From assembly GCF_003369565.1 (NCBI RefSeq), contig NZ_PIOD01000025.1, forward strand, positions 361,721-425,720: DNA of 64,000 bases, given 5' to 3'. A program made the position numbers and the translations under genes. The notes beneath the pieces were generated by a model. It was given only the letters and a program-made list of their open reading frames with translations. It made no database searches and was not told the origin of the DNA. Each line of letters starts with the position of its first letter. Position 1 is the stretch's first letter. Of this stretch, positions 25,034 to 33,107 are shown in pieces. Source of the DNA: Oceanobacillus chungangensis. Lineage in GTDB: Bacteria; Bacillota; Bacilli; Bacillales; Amphibacillaceae.

Positions 25034-26533
25034 ATGAGTACCTTTCACGGGCTAGAAATGGCTAAGCAGGCACTATTTACACAGCAATCGGCATTGTATA
25101 CAACGGGACATAATATTGCTAATGCGAATACAGAAGGCTATACAAGACAACGAGTAAACTTTGAAACGACAACACCATATCCTTCAGTTGGTAGAAATCG
25201 TCCGCAAATTCCTGGGCAAATGGGAACAGGGGTTGAAGCTGGGTCGGTTCAGCGAATACGAAATCAATTTCTCGACACCCAATTTCGCGGAGAGAACAGT
25301 CTTTCTGGATATTGGTCAACGAGGACAGAAGCATTTAGTCGGATGGAAGTATTATTGAATGAGCCATCTGAAACAGGACTTAATGCGTCGATGGATCAAT
25401 TTTGGCAATCATTAAATGGATTAGCGACCAATCCTGATAATTCAGGTGCAAGATCTGTCGTTGTCCAGCGTGGACAAGCATTGGCAGAGACTTTTCATTA
25501 TTTATCAAATTCCTTGGACACCATTCGAGGTGATTTGAAACAACAACTTAATAATAGTGTGGATAGTGTTAATTCGATCCTTAGACAAATCGATGATATT
25601 AATGTAGAAGTAAGGAAGCTAGAAACAAATGGGTTAGTAACGAATGACCTTTATGATCGACGTGATCTGTTAATTGATGAGTTGTCCAATATGATGGAAA
25701 TTAGTGTGCAATATGATGAGAGTAGTGCTGGTGCAAAGGATATTGCACAGGGAGTTGCAACAATTAAAGTGGGCGATGTTGTTTTAGTTAATGGAGTGGA
25801 CGGCGGACATAGTACTGTTTCGATTAATAATGGTGAAGCAAACTATAATGCGGTTGAGAAATTAGTCGTGACGGATGCAAATGGAACAGCAACGATTGAC
25901 ATGCCCCCAGCAAAAGAAGGATCAATTGCAGCGTTAATTGAAGCGTATGGATATTTCGAAGGTACAGAAATTAAAGGAGATTATTCAGATATCATTGCTA
26001 CATTAGATGATATGGCTTATCAATTCGCAGCAGCGTTTAATGAAGTCCACCAATCTGGTTTTGGATTAGATGGAAACACGAATCGCAATTTCTTTGAGAA
26101 TTTAGCAAGCTCTGAAAATGCAGCAAAACTTATCCAAGTTGACGCATCCATAATGGAGAATCCGTCTCTCGTTGCAGCAAGCAATGATGGGATCTCAGGT
26201 GATGGTGGAAATGCAACTGACTTAGCAGATGTCTTTTATGATGACTTACACTTTGCGAATGGTGAAGAAACATCAATAAAAGATTTCTATCAATCTGTGA
26301 TCGGAAAATTGGGAGTCAATGCTAGTGAAGCGAATCGGATGGCTGATAATACAGCAATTCTTCTAACACAGGTGCAAAACCAGCGATTATCTGTAAGTTC
26401 TGTTTCACTAGATGAAGAAATGTCTAATCTAGTAAAATTCCAGCATGCCTACAATGCTGCTGCAAGAAGCTTAACTGCGTATGATGAATTAATTGATCGT
26501 GTAATCAATAATATGGGATTAGTAGGAAGGTAG
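25034..26533 (+). CDS. flgK: FlgK hook-filament junction protein 1
   Basis: 499 aa. N-terminal rod/hook motif LEMAKQALFTQQSALYTTGH followed by NIANANTEGYTRQRV (about 7-42); C-terminal NLVKFQHAYNAAARSLTAYD (about 466-485) ending NNMGLVGR. Secreted by the flagellar export apparatus, joins hook and filament with FlgL. Confidence 0.96.
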   Translation: MSTFHGLEMAKQALFTQQSALYTTGHNIANANTEGYTRQRVNFETTTPYPSVGRNRPQIPGQMGTGVEAGSVQRIRNQFLDTQFRGENSLSGYWSTRTEAFSRMEVLLNEPSETGLNASMDQFWQSLNGLATNPDNSGARSVVVQRGQALAETFHYLSNSLDTIRGDLKQQLNNSVDSVNSILRQIDDINVEVRKLETNGLVTNDLYDRRDLLIDELSNMMEISVQYDESSAGAKDIAQGVATIKVGDVVLVNGVDGGHSTVSINNGEANYNAVEKLVVTDANGTATIDMPPAKEGSIAALIEAYGYFEGTEIKGDYSDIIATLDDMAYQFAAAFNEVHQSGFGLDGNTNRNFFENLASSENAAKLIQVDASIMENPSLVAASNDGISGDGGNATDLADVFYDDLHFANGEETSIKDFYQSVIGKLGVNASEANRMADNTAILLTQVQNQRLSVSSVSLDEEMSNLVKFQHAYNAAARSLTAYDELIDRVINNMGLVGR

Positions 26534-26543
26534 GTGTCATTTT

Positions 26544-27464
26544 ATGCGTATAACACAGAGTATGATTTCGAATAATATGTTAAAGAATCTAACCAATAGT
26601 TATTCACAGCTTGATACGTATATGAATCAATTAAGCACAGGAAAAAAAATTAACAAGCCTTCTGATAATCCAGTACTTGCGATGAACGCTATGGGGTATC
26701 GTACCGAATTATTGAAGGTAGAGCAGTACCAGCAGAATACGAATGAGGTACATAACTGGTATGATAATTCAGATGCAGCATTAAACCAAGCAACACAGGC
26801 CATGCAACGTTTACGTGATTTGGCGGTACAAGCTAGTAATGATACGTACGGTGAGAATGAACGTAAAAATATAGCTGAAGAAGTAAAGCAAATAAAATTA
26901 GACTTAATTGATATAGCCAATACGAAAGTAAATGATAAATATATTTTTAATGGGACGAATACAGCTGAAGCACCTATCACGAAAATAAGCGGAAATCCAG
27001 ATACTTGGGATATTACGTATAATGCAGCTGATTACCAATTTAAGCCGGTAAATATTGAAATTTCTGATGGCTCTACCTTACAAGCAAGCGTGGACGGAAA
27101 TAAGGTTTTTGGCAATGGAGATGGTGGTAAAGACCTGTTTACGACTATTGATGATTTTATTACAAAACTAGAGGGTGATGAAACGCTTGGCAGTATTGAT
27201 GAGAGCTTGGGTGAAATCGACTTGAGTATTAATAATATTATCAATGCACGTGCAGACTTAGGCGCGAAAATGAACCGTTTAGAGTTAGTAGAGAATCGTT
27301 TGAATGAGCAAGAAATTGTTGCGACAAAAACGATGTCGAACAATGAAGACATTGATTATGCAGAAGTAATTACAAAATTAATTACTCAGGAAAGCTTACA
27401 TCGTGCTGCACTCTCAGCAGGTGCAAGAATTATTCAACCAACATTACTAGATTTTCTCAGATAG
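26544..27464 (+). CDS. flgL: FlgL hook-filament junction protein 3
   Basis: 306 aa. Flagellin-like N terminus RITQSMISNNMLKNLTNSYS with QLSTGKKINKPSDNPV (about 28-43), and a C-terminal coil ending SAGARIIQPTLLDFLR. Starts 10 bp after flgK. Confidence 0.96.
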   Translation: MRITQSMISNNMLKNLTNSYSQLDTYMNQLSTGKKINKPSDNPVLAMNAMGYRTELLKVEQYQQNTNEVHNWYDNSDAALNQATQAMQRLRDLAVQASNDTYGENERKNIAEEVKQIKLDLIDIANTKVNDKYIFNGTNTAEAPITKISGNPDTWDITYNAADYQFKPVNIEISDGSTLQASVDGNKVFGNGDGGKDLFTTIDDFITKLEGDETLGSIDESLGEIDLSINNIINARADLGAKMNRLELVENRLNEQEIVATKTMSNNEDIDYAEVITKLITQESLHRAALSAGARIIQPTLLDFLR

Positions 27465-27475
27465 ACGACTAGCAT

Positions 27476-27508
27476 AACCCTGGCCCATTATAGGGTTCAG
27501 GGTTTTAA
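27476..27508 (+). terminator. Hairpin after flgL
   Basis: AACCCTG (27476-27482) and CAGGGTTTT (27498-27506). Short T run; may be a weak terminator or processing site. Confidence 0.4.
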
Positions 27509-27540
27509 TAATGAACAAGTTTTGAGAGGAAGTTCGCCTT

Positions 27541-28104
27541 ATGCAATTGCCACAAATTCGCATGCAATCACAGCATGCAGAAATACAAATCCATACTACA
27601 AATGCGAAACAACGAATTGAACAACCAAAAGCAGATTTAGTTATCCATCAACCGCAAGCACAAATATCAATCCAGACAACACCTGCTATGCTGGATATTG
27701 ACCAATCGAAAGCATGGGAAGATATGAATTTAATGTCTATTCTTAAAAGAAATGAACGACATGCCGAGGAGGGAATGCGCGCAATCGCCCAGGGTACTGC
27801 AAGAAGAGCAAGTGAGGGAACCGAGCTGATGAAAATAGAAAACGGTGGTTCTCCATTAATAAACCAAGCAATTCGTAATGGTCATGACCAATCGAAATCC
27901 TTAGGGATCAAATTTATCCCATCTCCATTTGCAGTAAAATTTAATTATCAGCCAGCAGAGGTACATATCGATGTCGAGATAAACCAGCCGACAATCGAGG
28001 CAACTCCGAATAAGCCAATCATGACTTATCAACCAGGTAAGGTTGAAACAAGCTTAAAACAGCGAGAAGATTTACAAATTAGTTTCACGAATCTAGAACA
28101 ATAA
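27541..28104 (+). CDS. yviE: YviE-like protein (DUF6470)
   Basis: 187 aa. Starts MQLPQIRMQSQHAEIQIHTT, then repeated beta-like segments ending in pairs such as QPKADLVIHQPQAQISIQT. The middle DMNLMSILKRNERHAEEGMR is the conserved helix. Same position as B. subtilis yviE between flgL and fliW. Function unknown. GAGAGGAAG upstream. Confidence 0.85.
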   Translation: MQLPQIRMQSQHAEIQIHTTNAKQRIEQPKADLVIHQPQAQISIQTTPAMLDIDQSKAWEDMNLMSILKRNERHAEEGMRAIAQGTARRASEGTELMKIENGGSPLINQAIRNGHDQSKSLGIKFIPSPFAVKFNYQPAEVHIDVEINQPTIEATPNKPIMTYQPGKVETSLKQREDLQISFTNLEQ

Positions 28105-28123
28105 GGAAGGATGATTCGTTCGT

Positions 28124-28573
28124 ATGTTTATTCAAACAAAATATTTAGGTGAAGTGGAAATTAACGCAGAAAAAATTATTCAATTTCCTACTGGTCTACC
28201 GGGATTCGGAGATGAGCTAGAATTTGTTTTATTACATTTACCTGACAATCCAGTCTTTCAAATATTACAATCGACAAACTCTGCTAATGTAGCATTTATC
28301 GTGACCAATCCATATTTAATTTATGAGTCATATGAAGTTAATCTTGACGAAAATATATTAGAAACCTTGCAAATAAAAGATGAAAGAGATGTCAGTGTCT
28401 TTGCGATTGTGACATTAAAGGATCCATTTGCTACGAGTACATTAAATCTAAAGGCGCCAATCATTATTAATACGACAAAAAAACATGGAAAGCAATATAT
28501 TTTAAGTACAGATGCTTACCCATCGAAAGCTCCCTTTAAAAATGACGCTATTGATGAAAGCAGGGTGAGATAA
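28124..28573 (+). CDS. fliW: FliW, CsrA antagonist and flagellin-binding protein
   Basis: 149 aa beta-barrel protein: [20 protein letters not shown] then [13 protein letters not shown] (family signature). FliW is sequestered by flagellin; when free it binds CsrA and lifts CsrA repression of hag translation. The TAA overlaps the csrA start. Preceded by AAGGAAGGATG. Confidence 0.95.
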   Translation: MFIQTKYLGEVEINAEKIIQFPTGLPGFGDELEFVLLHLPDNPVFQILQSTNSANVAFIVTNPYLIYESYEVNLDENILETLQIKDERDVSVFAIVTLKDPFATSTLNLKAPIIINTTKKHGKQYILSTDAYPSKAPFKNDAIDESRVR

Positions 28574-28797
28574 TGCTCGTTCTTACACGCAAACGTAATG
28601 AAGCAATTCAAATTGGTGAAGATATAGAAATCAAAATACTTGCTATTGAAGGGGATCAAATAAAAATAGGAATAGACGCACCCAAATCGATTGATATCCA
28701 CCGGAAAGAAATTTATGTTGATATTCAAAATCAAAATAATGAGGCCGCAAATGTTTCAATGGATTTGTTGAGTTTATTAAAGGAAACGAAGAAGTAA
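28573..28797 (+). CDS. csrA: CsrA translational regulator
   Basis: 74 aa. Starts [20 protein letters not shown], with [19 protein letters not shown] (RNA-binding strand and turn, about 36-54) and a C-terminal helix that in Bacillus carries the FliW site. Represses flagellin mRNA. Overlaps fliW by one base. Confidence 0.97.
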   Translation: MLVLTRKRNEAIQIGEDIEIKILAIEGDQIKIGIDAPKSIDIHRKEIYVDIQNQNNEAANVSMDLLSLLKETKK

Positions 28798-28896
28798 TGA
28801 TTCTGCCAATATTACTCTCTTTTTTCATAAAAACCTTTAAATACTAGTACATCCAGCCGATAACATAAATAAATAATAGTGTTGGGGGATACTAGT

Positions 28897-29277
28897 ATGG
28901 GAATTGATAATGTTATAAGTGGGGTAAATAATTCAGTTGTAGGTATGGCGGAGTTTGGGGCAAAGCCAACTAAGTCTGTGGATGATTATATAAAAGCATT
29001 CAATGTTGATGTTAACGAAAAAACGTCTATTAAAGAAAATGATTCAAAAATTGATAAGCAGGATATCGAGCAAAAAGTGGCATCTTTAAATGAATTTCTG
29101 CAACCAATTCGGACAAATCTTAAATTTGAACTACATGAAAAACTCGATCGATACTATGTTTCAGTAGTAGATTCGATAACACATGAAGTAATAAAAGAGA
29201 TTCCACCGAAGAAAATGCTAGATATGTATGCAGAACTGGCAGATTTCATGGGCTTTTTAGTCGATAAAAGAATTTAA
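28897..29277 (+). CDS. flaG: FlaG family protein (YvyC)
   Basis: 126 aa from ATG 28897, TTGGGGGATA upstream; the in-frame TTG at 28879 overlaps that site. Conserved C-terminal FlaG domain: LKFELHEKLDRYYVSVVDS then EVIKEIPPKKMLDMYAELAD. FlaG influences filament length. Follows csrA by only 99 bp, with no hag gene between. Confidence 0.9.
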   Translation: MGIDNVISGVNNSVVGMAEFGAKPTKSVDDYIKAFNVDVNEKTSIKENDSKIDKQDIEQKVASLNEFLQPIRTNLKFELHEKLDRYYVSVVDSITHEVIKEIPPKKMLDMYAELADFMGFLVDKRI

Positions 29278-29292
29278 AGGAAGTGAATGTTA

Positions 29293-30789
29293 ATGAGAAT
29301 TGGTGGCCTTGCAAGTGGAATTGATACAGATAACATTATTAAGGAATTAATGGCAGCTGAACGGATGCCCCTCGATAAAATGGAACAGAATAAAACGAAA
29401 TATGAATGGCAGCGCGATGCCTTTCGCGACATCAATACGAAAATTGCTGAGTTCGATAAATTGATTTTAGATATGAAAATGAGCAAAACATATGAGACGA
29501 AAAAAGTAAGCTCTTCTCAGGAAAGTGCAGTAACAGCAACAGGGTCGGGCAGTGCGATGAATGGGACTTATAATATCGAAGTAACACAAATGGCGAGTTC
29601 AGCGATGAGAGTTGCTAATTTAGAGATTGATCCAACAATGAAATTAAGTGAGATTGGAATAGGAACTGCAACTTATAGCTTTTCCACATATGATAAGGAT
29701 GGACAGTCAGTTACGCATGAGTTTGAAGTTAAGGAAGATGACACGCTAAATGATGTTATGAAGCGAATTAACGCTGATAAAACGAATAATGTCCGCATGT
29801 TTTATGATGAACAATCAAATCAATTGGTAATGGAAACGACCAGAACAGGTGACTTTAATAAAAATAACAATGAAAATAATGGTGGAGAAATCAAGTTAGA
29901 GAATAACGCATTTTTCTCTGCATTAAACCTTGTTGGAACAGTGGAAATTGGTGGGGAAAATGCGAAATTCAAATATAACAACGGGGTTGAGCTAGAATCA
30001 ACGAATAATAACTACACACTTAACGGAATCACATTCGAATTCAAAAGTGTGACCAATGGTGCAGCATCGCTTAATGTTACGAGTGATACGGGAGCTGCAG
30101 TTAAAAAAATCACCGAATTCGTAGAGAAATACAATGAGCTTGTAGATGCACTGAATGGTACTCAAACTGAAACGAAATATCGTGACTATCCACCATTGAC
30201 AGATGAACAGCGAGAAGAAATGTCTGAAAAAGAAATTGAGCTTTGGGAAGAAAAAGCGAAGAGCGGATTGCTTAAAGGCGAATCAATTGTTACGACAGCA
30301 TTATTTGACATGCGTTCTGGTTGGTATGAAAAGGTTGAAAATGATGGAGCATTTTCATTCCTGTCTGAGTTAGGAATCACAACGACGAGAGACTATTTAG
30401 ATGGTGGTAAATTAGAGATTGATCAAACTCTAAATAAGGATGGAAAAACCAAGTTAGAAGCAGCATTAGAATCTGATCCTGCTAGTGTGCAAAAATTATT
30501 CTCAAATAGTGGTGAAGGCACTAGCCGTGGATTATTAAATCGTCTAGAGGATGCGCTTGATCAAACAGTTAGTAAAATTGAAGAACGTGCAGGTAAAGGT
30601 ACATCAACACTTGAAAACTATACATTAGGAAAAAGAATGAAAAGTCTTGATGAACAAATTGCTGCGTTCGAGGATCGCTTAACACGAATAGAGGATCGTT
30701 ACTGGAGACAATTTACCGCGATGGAGCAAGCAATCTCCATGATGAATAATCAATCCGCTATGCTAATGAGCTTTGGCGGAGGTATGTAA
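29293..30789 (+). CDS. fliD: FliD filament cap protein
   Basis: 498 aa from ATG 29293; AAGGAAG is 9 bp before it but only 3 bp before the alternative ATG 29287. N terminus RIGGLASGIDTDNIIKELM, a D1 coil with PLDKMEQNKTKYEWQRDAFR, C terminus with LDEQIAAFEDRLTRIEDRYW and a Met/Gln-rich end. It caps the growing filament and promotes flagellin folding. Confidence 0.95.
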   Translation: MRIGGLASGIDTDNIIKELMAAERMPLDKMEQNKTKYEWQRDAFRDINTKIAEFDKLILDMKMSKTYETKKVSSSQESAVTATGSGSAMNGTYNIEVTQMASSAMRVANLEIDPTMKLSEIGIGTATYSFSTYDKDGQSVTHEFEVKEDDTLNDVMKRINADKTNNVRMFYDEQSNQLVMETTRTGDFNKNNNENNGGEIKLENNAFFSALNLVGTVEIGGENAKFKYNNGVELESTNNNYTLNGITFEFKSVTNGAASLNVTSDTGAAVKKITEFVEKYNELVDALNGTQTETKYRDYPPLTDEQREEMSEKEIELWEEKAKSGLLKGESIVTTALFDMRSGWYEKVENDGAFSFLSELGITTTRDYLDGGKLEIDQTLNKDGKTKLEAALESDPASVQKLFSNSGEGTSRGLLNRLEDALDQTVSKIEERAGKGTSTLENYTLGKRMKSLDEQIAAFEDRLTRIEDRYWRQFTAMEQAISMMNNQSAMLMSFGGGM

Positions 30790-30841
30790 TTAAATTGCTT
30801 TTATAGCTTTAAAATTTAAAACTATCTCAATGGATAAGTGT

Positions 30842-30880
30842 AATTAGGGTGCTTGCTAAAGATTGGCTCCCCTAATTTTC
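30842..30880 (+). terminator. Hairpin between fliD and fliS
   Basis: AATTAGGG (30842-30849) pairs with CCCTAATT (30870-30877), followed by TTC. Weak T run; could reduce read-through into fliS. Confidence 0.45.
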
Positions 30881-30897
30881 TAAAGGAGTGAAAGAAT

Positions 30898-31299
30898 ATG
30901 GCGACAAACAAAGCATATCAAACATACCAAAATAATGCTGTAACTACCGCCTCAGGTGGAGAATTAACGTTGATGCTATATAATGGCTGTATGAAATTTA
31001 TTAAACAAGCAATGAAAGAGATTCATGCGAAGAACTACGAAGCAAAAAATACAAATATCCAAAAAGCGCAAAACATTATTCAAGAATTAATGATAACGTT
31101 GGATCCAAAAGTGGAGATTTCTAATCAAATCCTCCCTTTATACGAGTATATTCATTTCCAATTAAAAGAGGCAAATATAAAAAATGATGCAGGCTTGTTA
31201 GAAGAAGCACTTGGATTGGTAACAGAATTTCGCGATACGTGGAAACAGGTTATTTTAAAAACAAGACAAAAACAATATACTCAAGGCGCTCAGGTCTAA
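30898..31299 (+). CDS. fliS: FliS flagellin export chaperone
   Basis: 133 aa helical bundle with YQTYQNNAVTTASGGELTLM then LYNGCMKFI (family start). Binds the flagellin C terminus and, in B. subtilis, takes part in the FliW/CsrA circuit. AAAGGAGTG upstream; last base shared with fliT. Confidence 0.95.
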   Translation: MATNKAYQTYQNNAVTTASGGELTLMLYNGCMKFIKQAMKEIHAKNYEAKNTNIQKAQNIIQELMITLDPKVEISNQILPLYEYIHFQLKEANIKNDAGLLEEALGLVTEFRDTWKQVILKTRQKQYTQGAQV

Positions 31300-31652
31300 T
31301 GAACAGATTAGAGTCAATTTACGATTTGACCTTAGAGTTAAAAAAGCTATTAGATGAGCCTATGACTGCTAAATCGAGAGAAGCAGTTATTACTGATTTG
31401 AATCGGATATTAATTAAAAGAGGTGTGGAAATGGAGAATATAAATGCTCCCTTGTCCACTGAAGAGCAGAATCTTGGAAAAAAGCTTGTTCCGATAAATG
31501 AAGCTGTTCAAAAAAAGATGCAAGTGATGTTTACTGATCTTAAAACGGAAATGAAACAAGTAAAGCAGCAAAAAAAATCGAATCAATCCTACATTAACCC
31601 ATACAAAAGTGTGCAAGCAGTGGATGGGATGTTTATGGATCGGAAGAAATAA
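31299..31652 (+). CDS. fliT: FliT-like flagellar protein
   Basis: 117 aa from ATG 31299, overlapping the fliS stop (TAATG); the longer open frame from 31239 is out of place inside fliS. Helical, starting MNRLESIYDLTLELKKLLDE. Position after fliS matches fliT, the presumed chaperone of FliD. Confidence 0.85.
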   Translation: MNRLESIYDLTLELKKLLDEPMTAKSREAVITDLNRILIKRGVEMENINAPLSTEEQNLGKKLVPINEAVQKKMQVMFTDLKTEMKQVKQQKKSNQSYINPYKSVQAVDGMFMDRKK

Positions 31653-31690
31653 GAAAATCACCTAAATTTATTTAGGTGATTTTTCTTAGG
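31653..31690 (+). terminator. Terminator of the flagellar gene cluster
   Basis: AAAATCACCTAAA with TTTAGGTGATTTTT, 12-13 bp stem and T run. Confidence 0.9.
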
Positions 31691-31842
31691 TTAAAGATAA
31701 ACGATTTTTACAGATATACCATGTCCACAGCAAGATGATCTTCTGCCTTTTGTAAAGTTTATTAAGATAGTGTATACTCGCAAAAACTAGCCATATCAAC
31801 ATTTCTTTAAGAATAGGACAAATTTTGTCAATTTTTTTACAC

Positions 31843-31879
31843 GTTTAAGAAGGATAAGTCGGGGGAAAGGTAGTATAAT
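31843..31879 (+). promoter_or_regulatory. hpf promoter region (sigma-B-like and sigma-A-like boxes)
   Basis: GTTTAA (31843-31848) with GGGAAA 14 bp later resembles a sigma-B promoter (GTTTAA/GGGTAT), and TATAAT (31874-31879) is a good sigma-A -10. The B. subtilis gene is stress-induced through sigma-B and sigma-H. Confidence 0.4.
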
Positions 31880-31902
31880 ATAGTTAAAGGAGGGCACTTA
31901 CT

Positions 31903-32463
31903 ATGAAATTTAACATTCGTGGTGAAAATATTGAGGTTACAGGTGCTATTAGAGAATACGTAGAGAAGAAGATTAGTAAACTTGAAAGGTATTTTGATAC
32001 ACCCCCTACATCCGAGGTACATGTTAATTTAAGTGTCTATAATGATGAACAAAGAATCGAAGTAACGGTTCCAATGACAAATTTATTATTACGTGGTGAG
32101 GTTCAGCACTTGGATTTATATGCTGCAGTTGACTTAGTTGTCGATAAATTAGAAAGACAAATCCGTAAACACAAAACAAAAATAAATCGTAAGTTCCGTC
32201 AAAACAGCGCACCAAAACAAGTGGTTGCTGAACAAATTGAGCATGAAAGAAGAGCAGTTGCTGTCCAAGAGGAATCAGATGAAATTGAAATAGTTCGAAC
32301 AAAACGATTTAATCTTAAACCTATGGATTCAGAAGAAGCAATTTTACAAATGGAAATGCTAGGACATGAATTCTTCGTTTATACGAATGATCAATCTGGT
32401 GATACGAATGTCGTATATCGACGTCGCGATGGAAAATATGGTCTAATTGAGCCGAATGTATAA
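31903..32463 (+). CDS. hpf: Long-form ribosome hibernation promoting factor
   Basis: 186 aa, AAGGAGG upstream. N-terminal S30AE domain (1-105: MKFNIRGENIEVTGAIREYV .. KLERYFD) binds the decoding centre; a charged linker (105-125) leads to the C-terminal dimerisation domain (about 128-186: RTKRFNLKPMDSEEAILQME .. YRRRDGKYGLIEP) that pairs ribosomes into 100S particles. Confidence 0.96.
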   Translation: MKFNIRGENIEVTGAIREYVEKKISKLERYFDTPPTSEVHVNLSVYNDEQRIEVTVPMTNLLLRGEVQHLDLYAAVDLVVDKLERQIRKHKTKINRKFRQNSAPKQVVAEQIEHERRAVAVQEESDEIEIVRTKRFNLKPMDSEEAILQMEMLGHEFFVYTNDQSGDTNVVYRRRDGKYGLIEPNV

Positions 32464-32478
32464 TAGAATAATAGATGG

Positions 32479-32513
32479 AAGACGATCTCCCGAAGTGGAG
32501 ATCGTCTTTTTGT
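32479..32513 (+). terminator. Terminator after hpf
   Basis: GACGATCTCC (32481-32490) with GGAGATCGTC (32497-32506), then TTTTTG. Confidence 0.9.
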
Positions 32514-32615
32514 ATTTATTTACAAATCTATATAGTCCATCTTTGATATGTATTTAATTTTTACAAGCTTCTAGACTCTGATGCACCACAAAGGGTTTAA
32601 ACAGACTGTCGGAAA

Positions 32616-32730
32616 TTGTCGAATTAAATACTATTATTGTATTTTTATGAAAATAAAACAATCATATATGGCTAAATCGAAGAAAAAGGGTAGCGATTTG
32701 CTGTTTTTGATCATATTTCTTGTCGAATTA
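32616..32730. promoter_or_regulatory. Two copies of TTGTCGAATTA upstream of a 25-aa ORF
   Basis: TTGTCGAATTA occurs at 32616-32626 and 32720-32730. Each contains TGTCGAA, the Spo0A box core. The spacing is 104 bp. No clear promoter boxes in between. Confidence 0.4.
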
Positions 32731-32813
32731 GTGTCTAAATTTTAAAAACGCAAATTAGACTTTAGTACTAATAATGTGTTAAAAATAAGCTGATAGTACT
32801 AGGAGGGATAGAA

Positions 32814-32891
32814 ATGAGTGATACGGACAGGATAATTTCAAATCAACTATCAGAACGAAAAGAAACGAGGCAATATTATTCAAAAGTATAA
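32814..32891 (+). CDS. Candidate 25-aa small protein
   Basis: ATG 32814 with a perfect AGGAGG eight bases upstream; the peptide starts MSDTDRIISNQLSERKE and ends QYYSKV. A strong terminator follows 50 bp later. TAGTACTA (32763-32770 and 32794-32801) flanks the leader, the second copy abutting the ribosome site, so the two could pair and hide it. The peptide is hydrophilic; no family known. Confidence 0.45.
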   Translation: MSDTDRIISNQLSERKETRQYYSKV

Positions 32892-32938
32892 AACATCATG
32901 AGCATCGCCTCTTACTTCCTCAGAAATTCCCCAAAGTA

Positions 32939-32982
32939 AAGAGCAGTCTATCCCCAGACTGCTCTTGTTAATTTTTTTCAGA
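32939..32982 (+). terminator. Strong terminator downstream of the 25-aa ORF
   Basis: AAGAGCAGTCT with AGACTGCTCTT, 11-bp perfect stem and 6-nt loop, then GTTAATTTTTTT. Confidence 0.85.
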
Positions 32983-33107
32983 AAATGATGAATTAGGCTT
33001 TCCCTTACGTTGTAATGTCGTATATCAAGTTGTCATCTCTTGGGAGAAAGTGTTATTATTATAGAGGAAAATAGTATTAGTATCGATTTAATTGAGGAGC
33101 GTTAACA

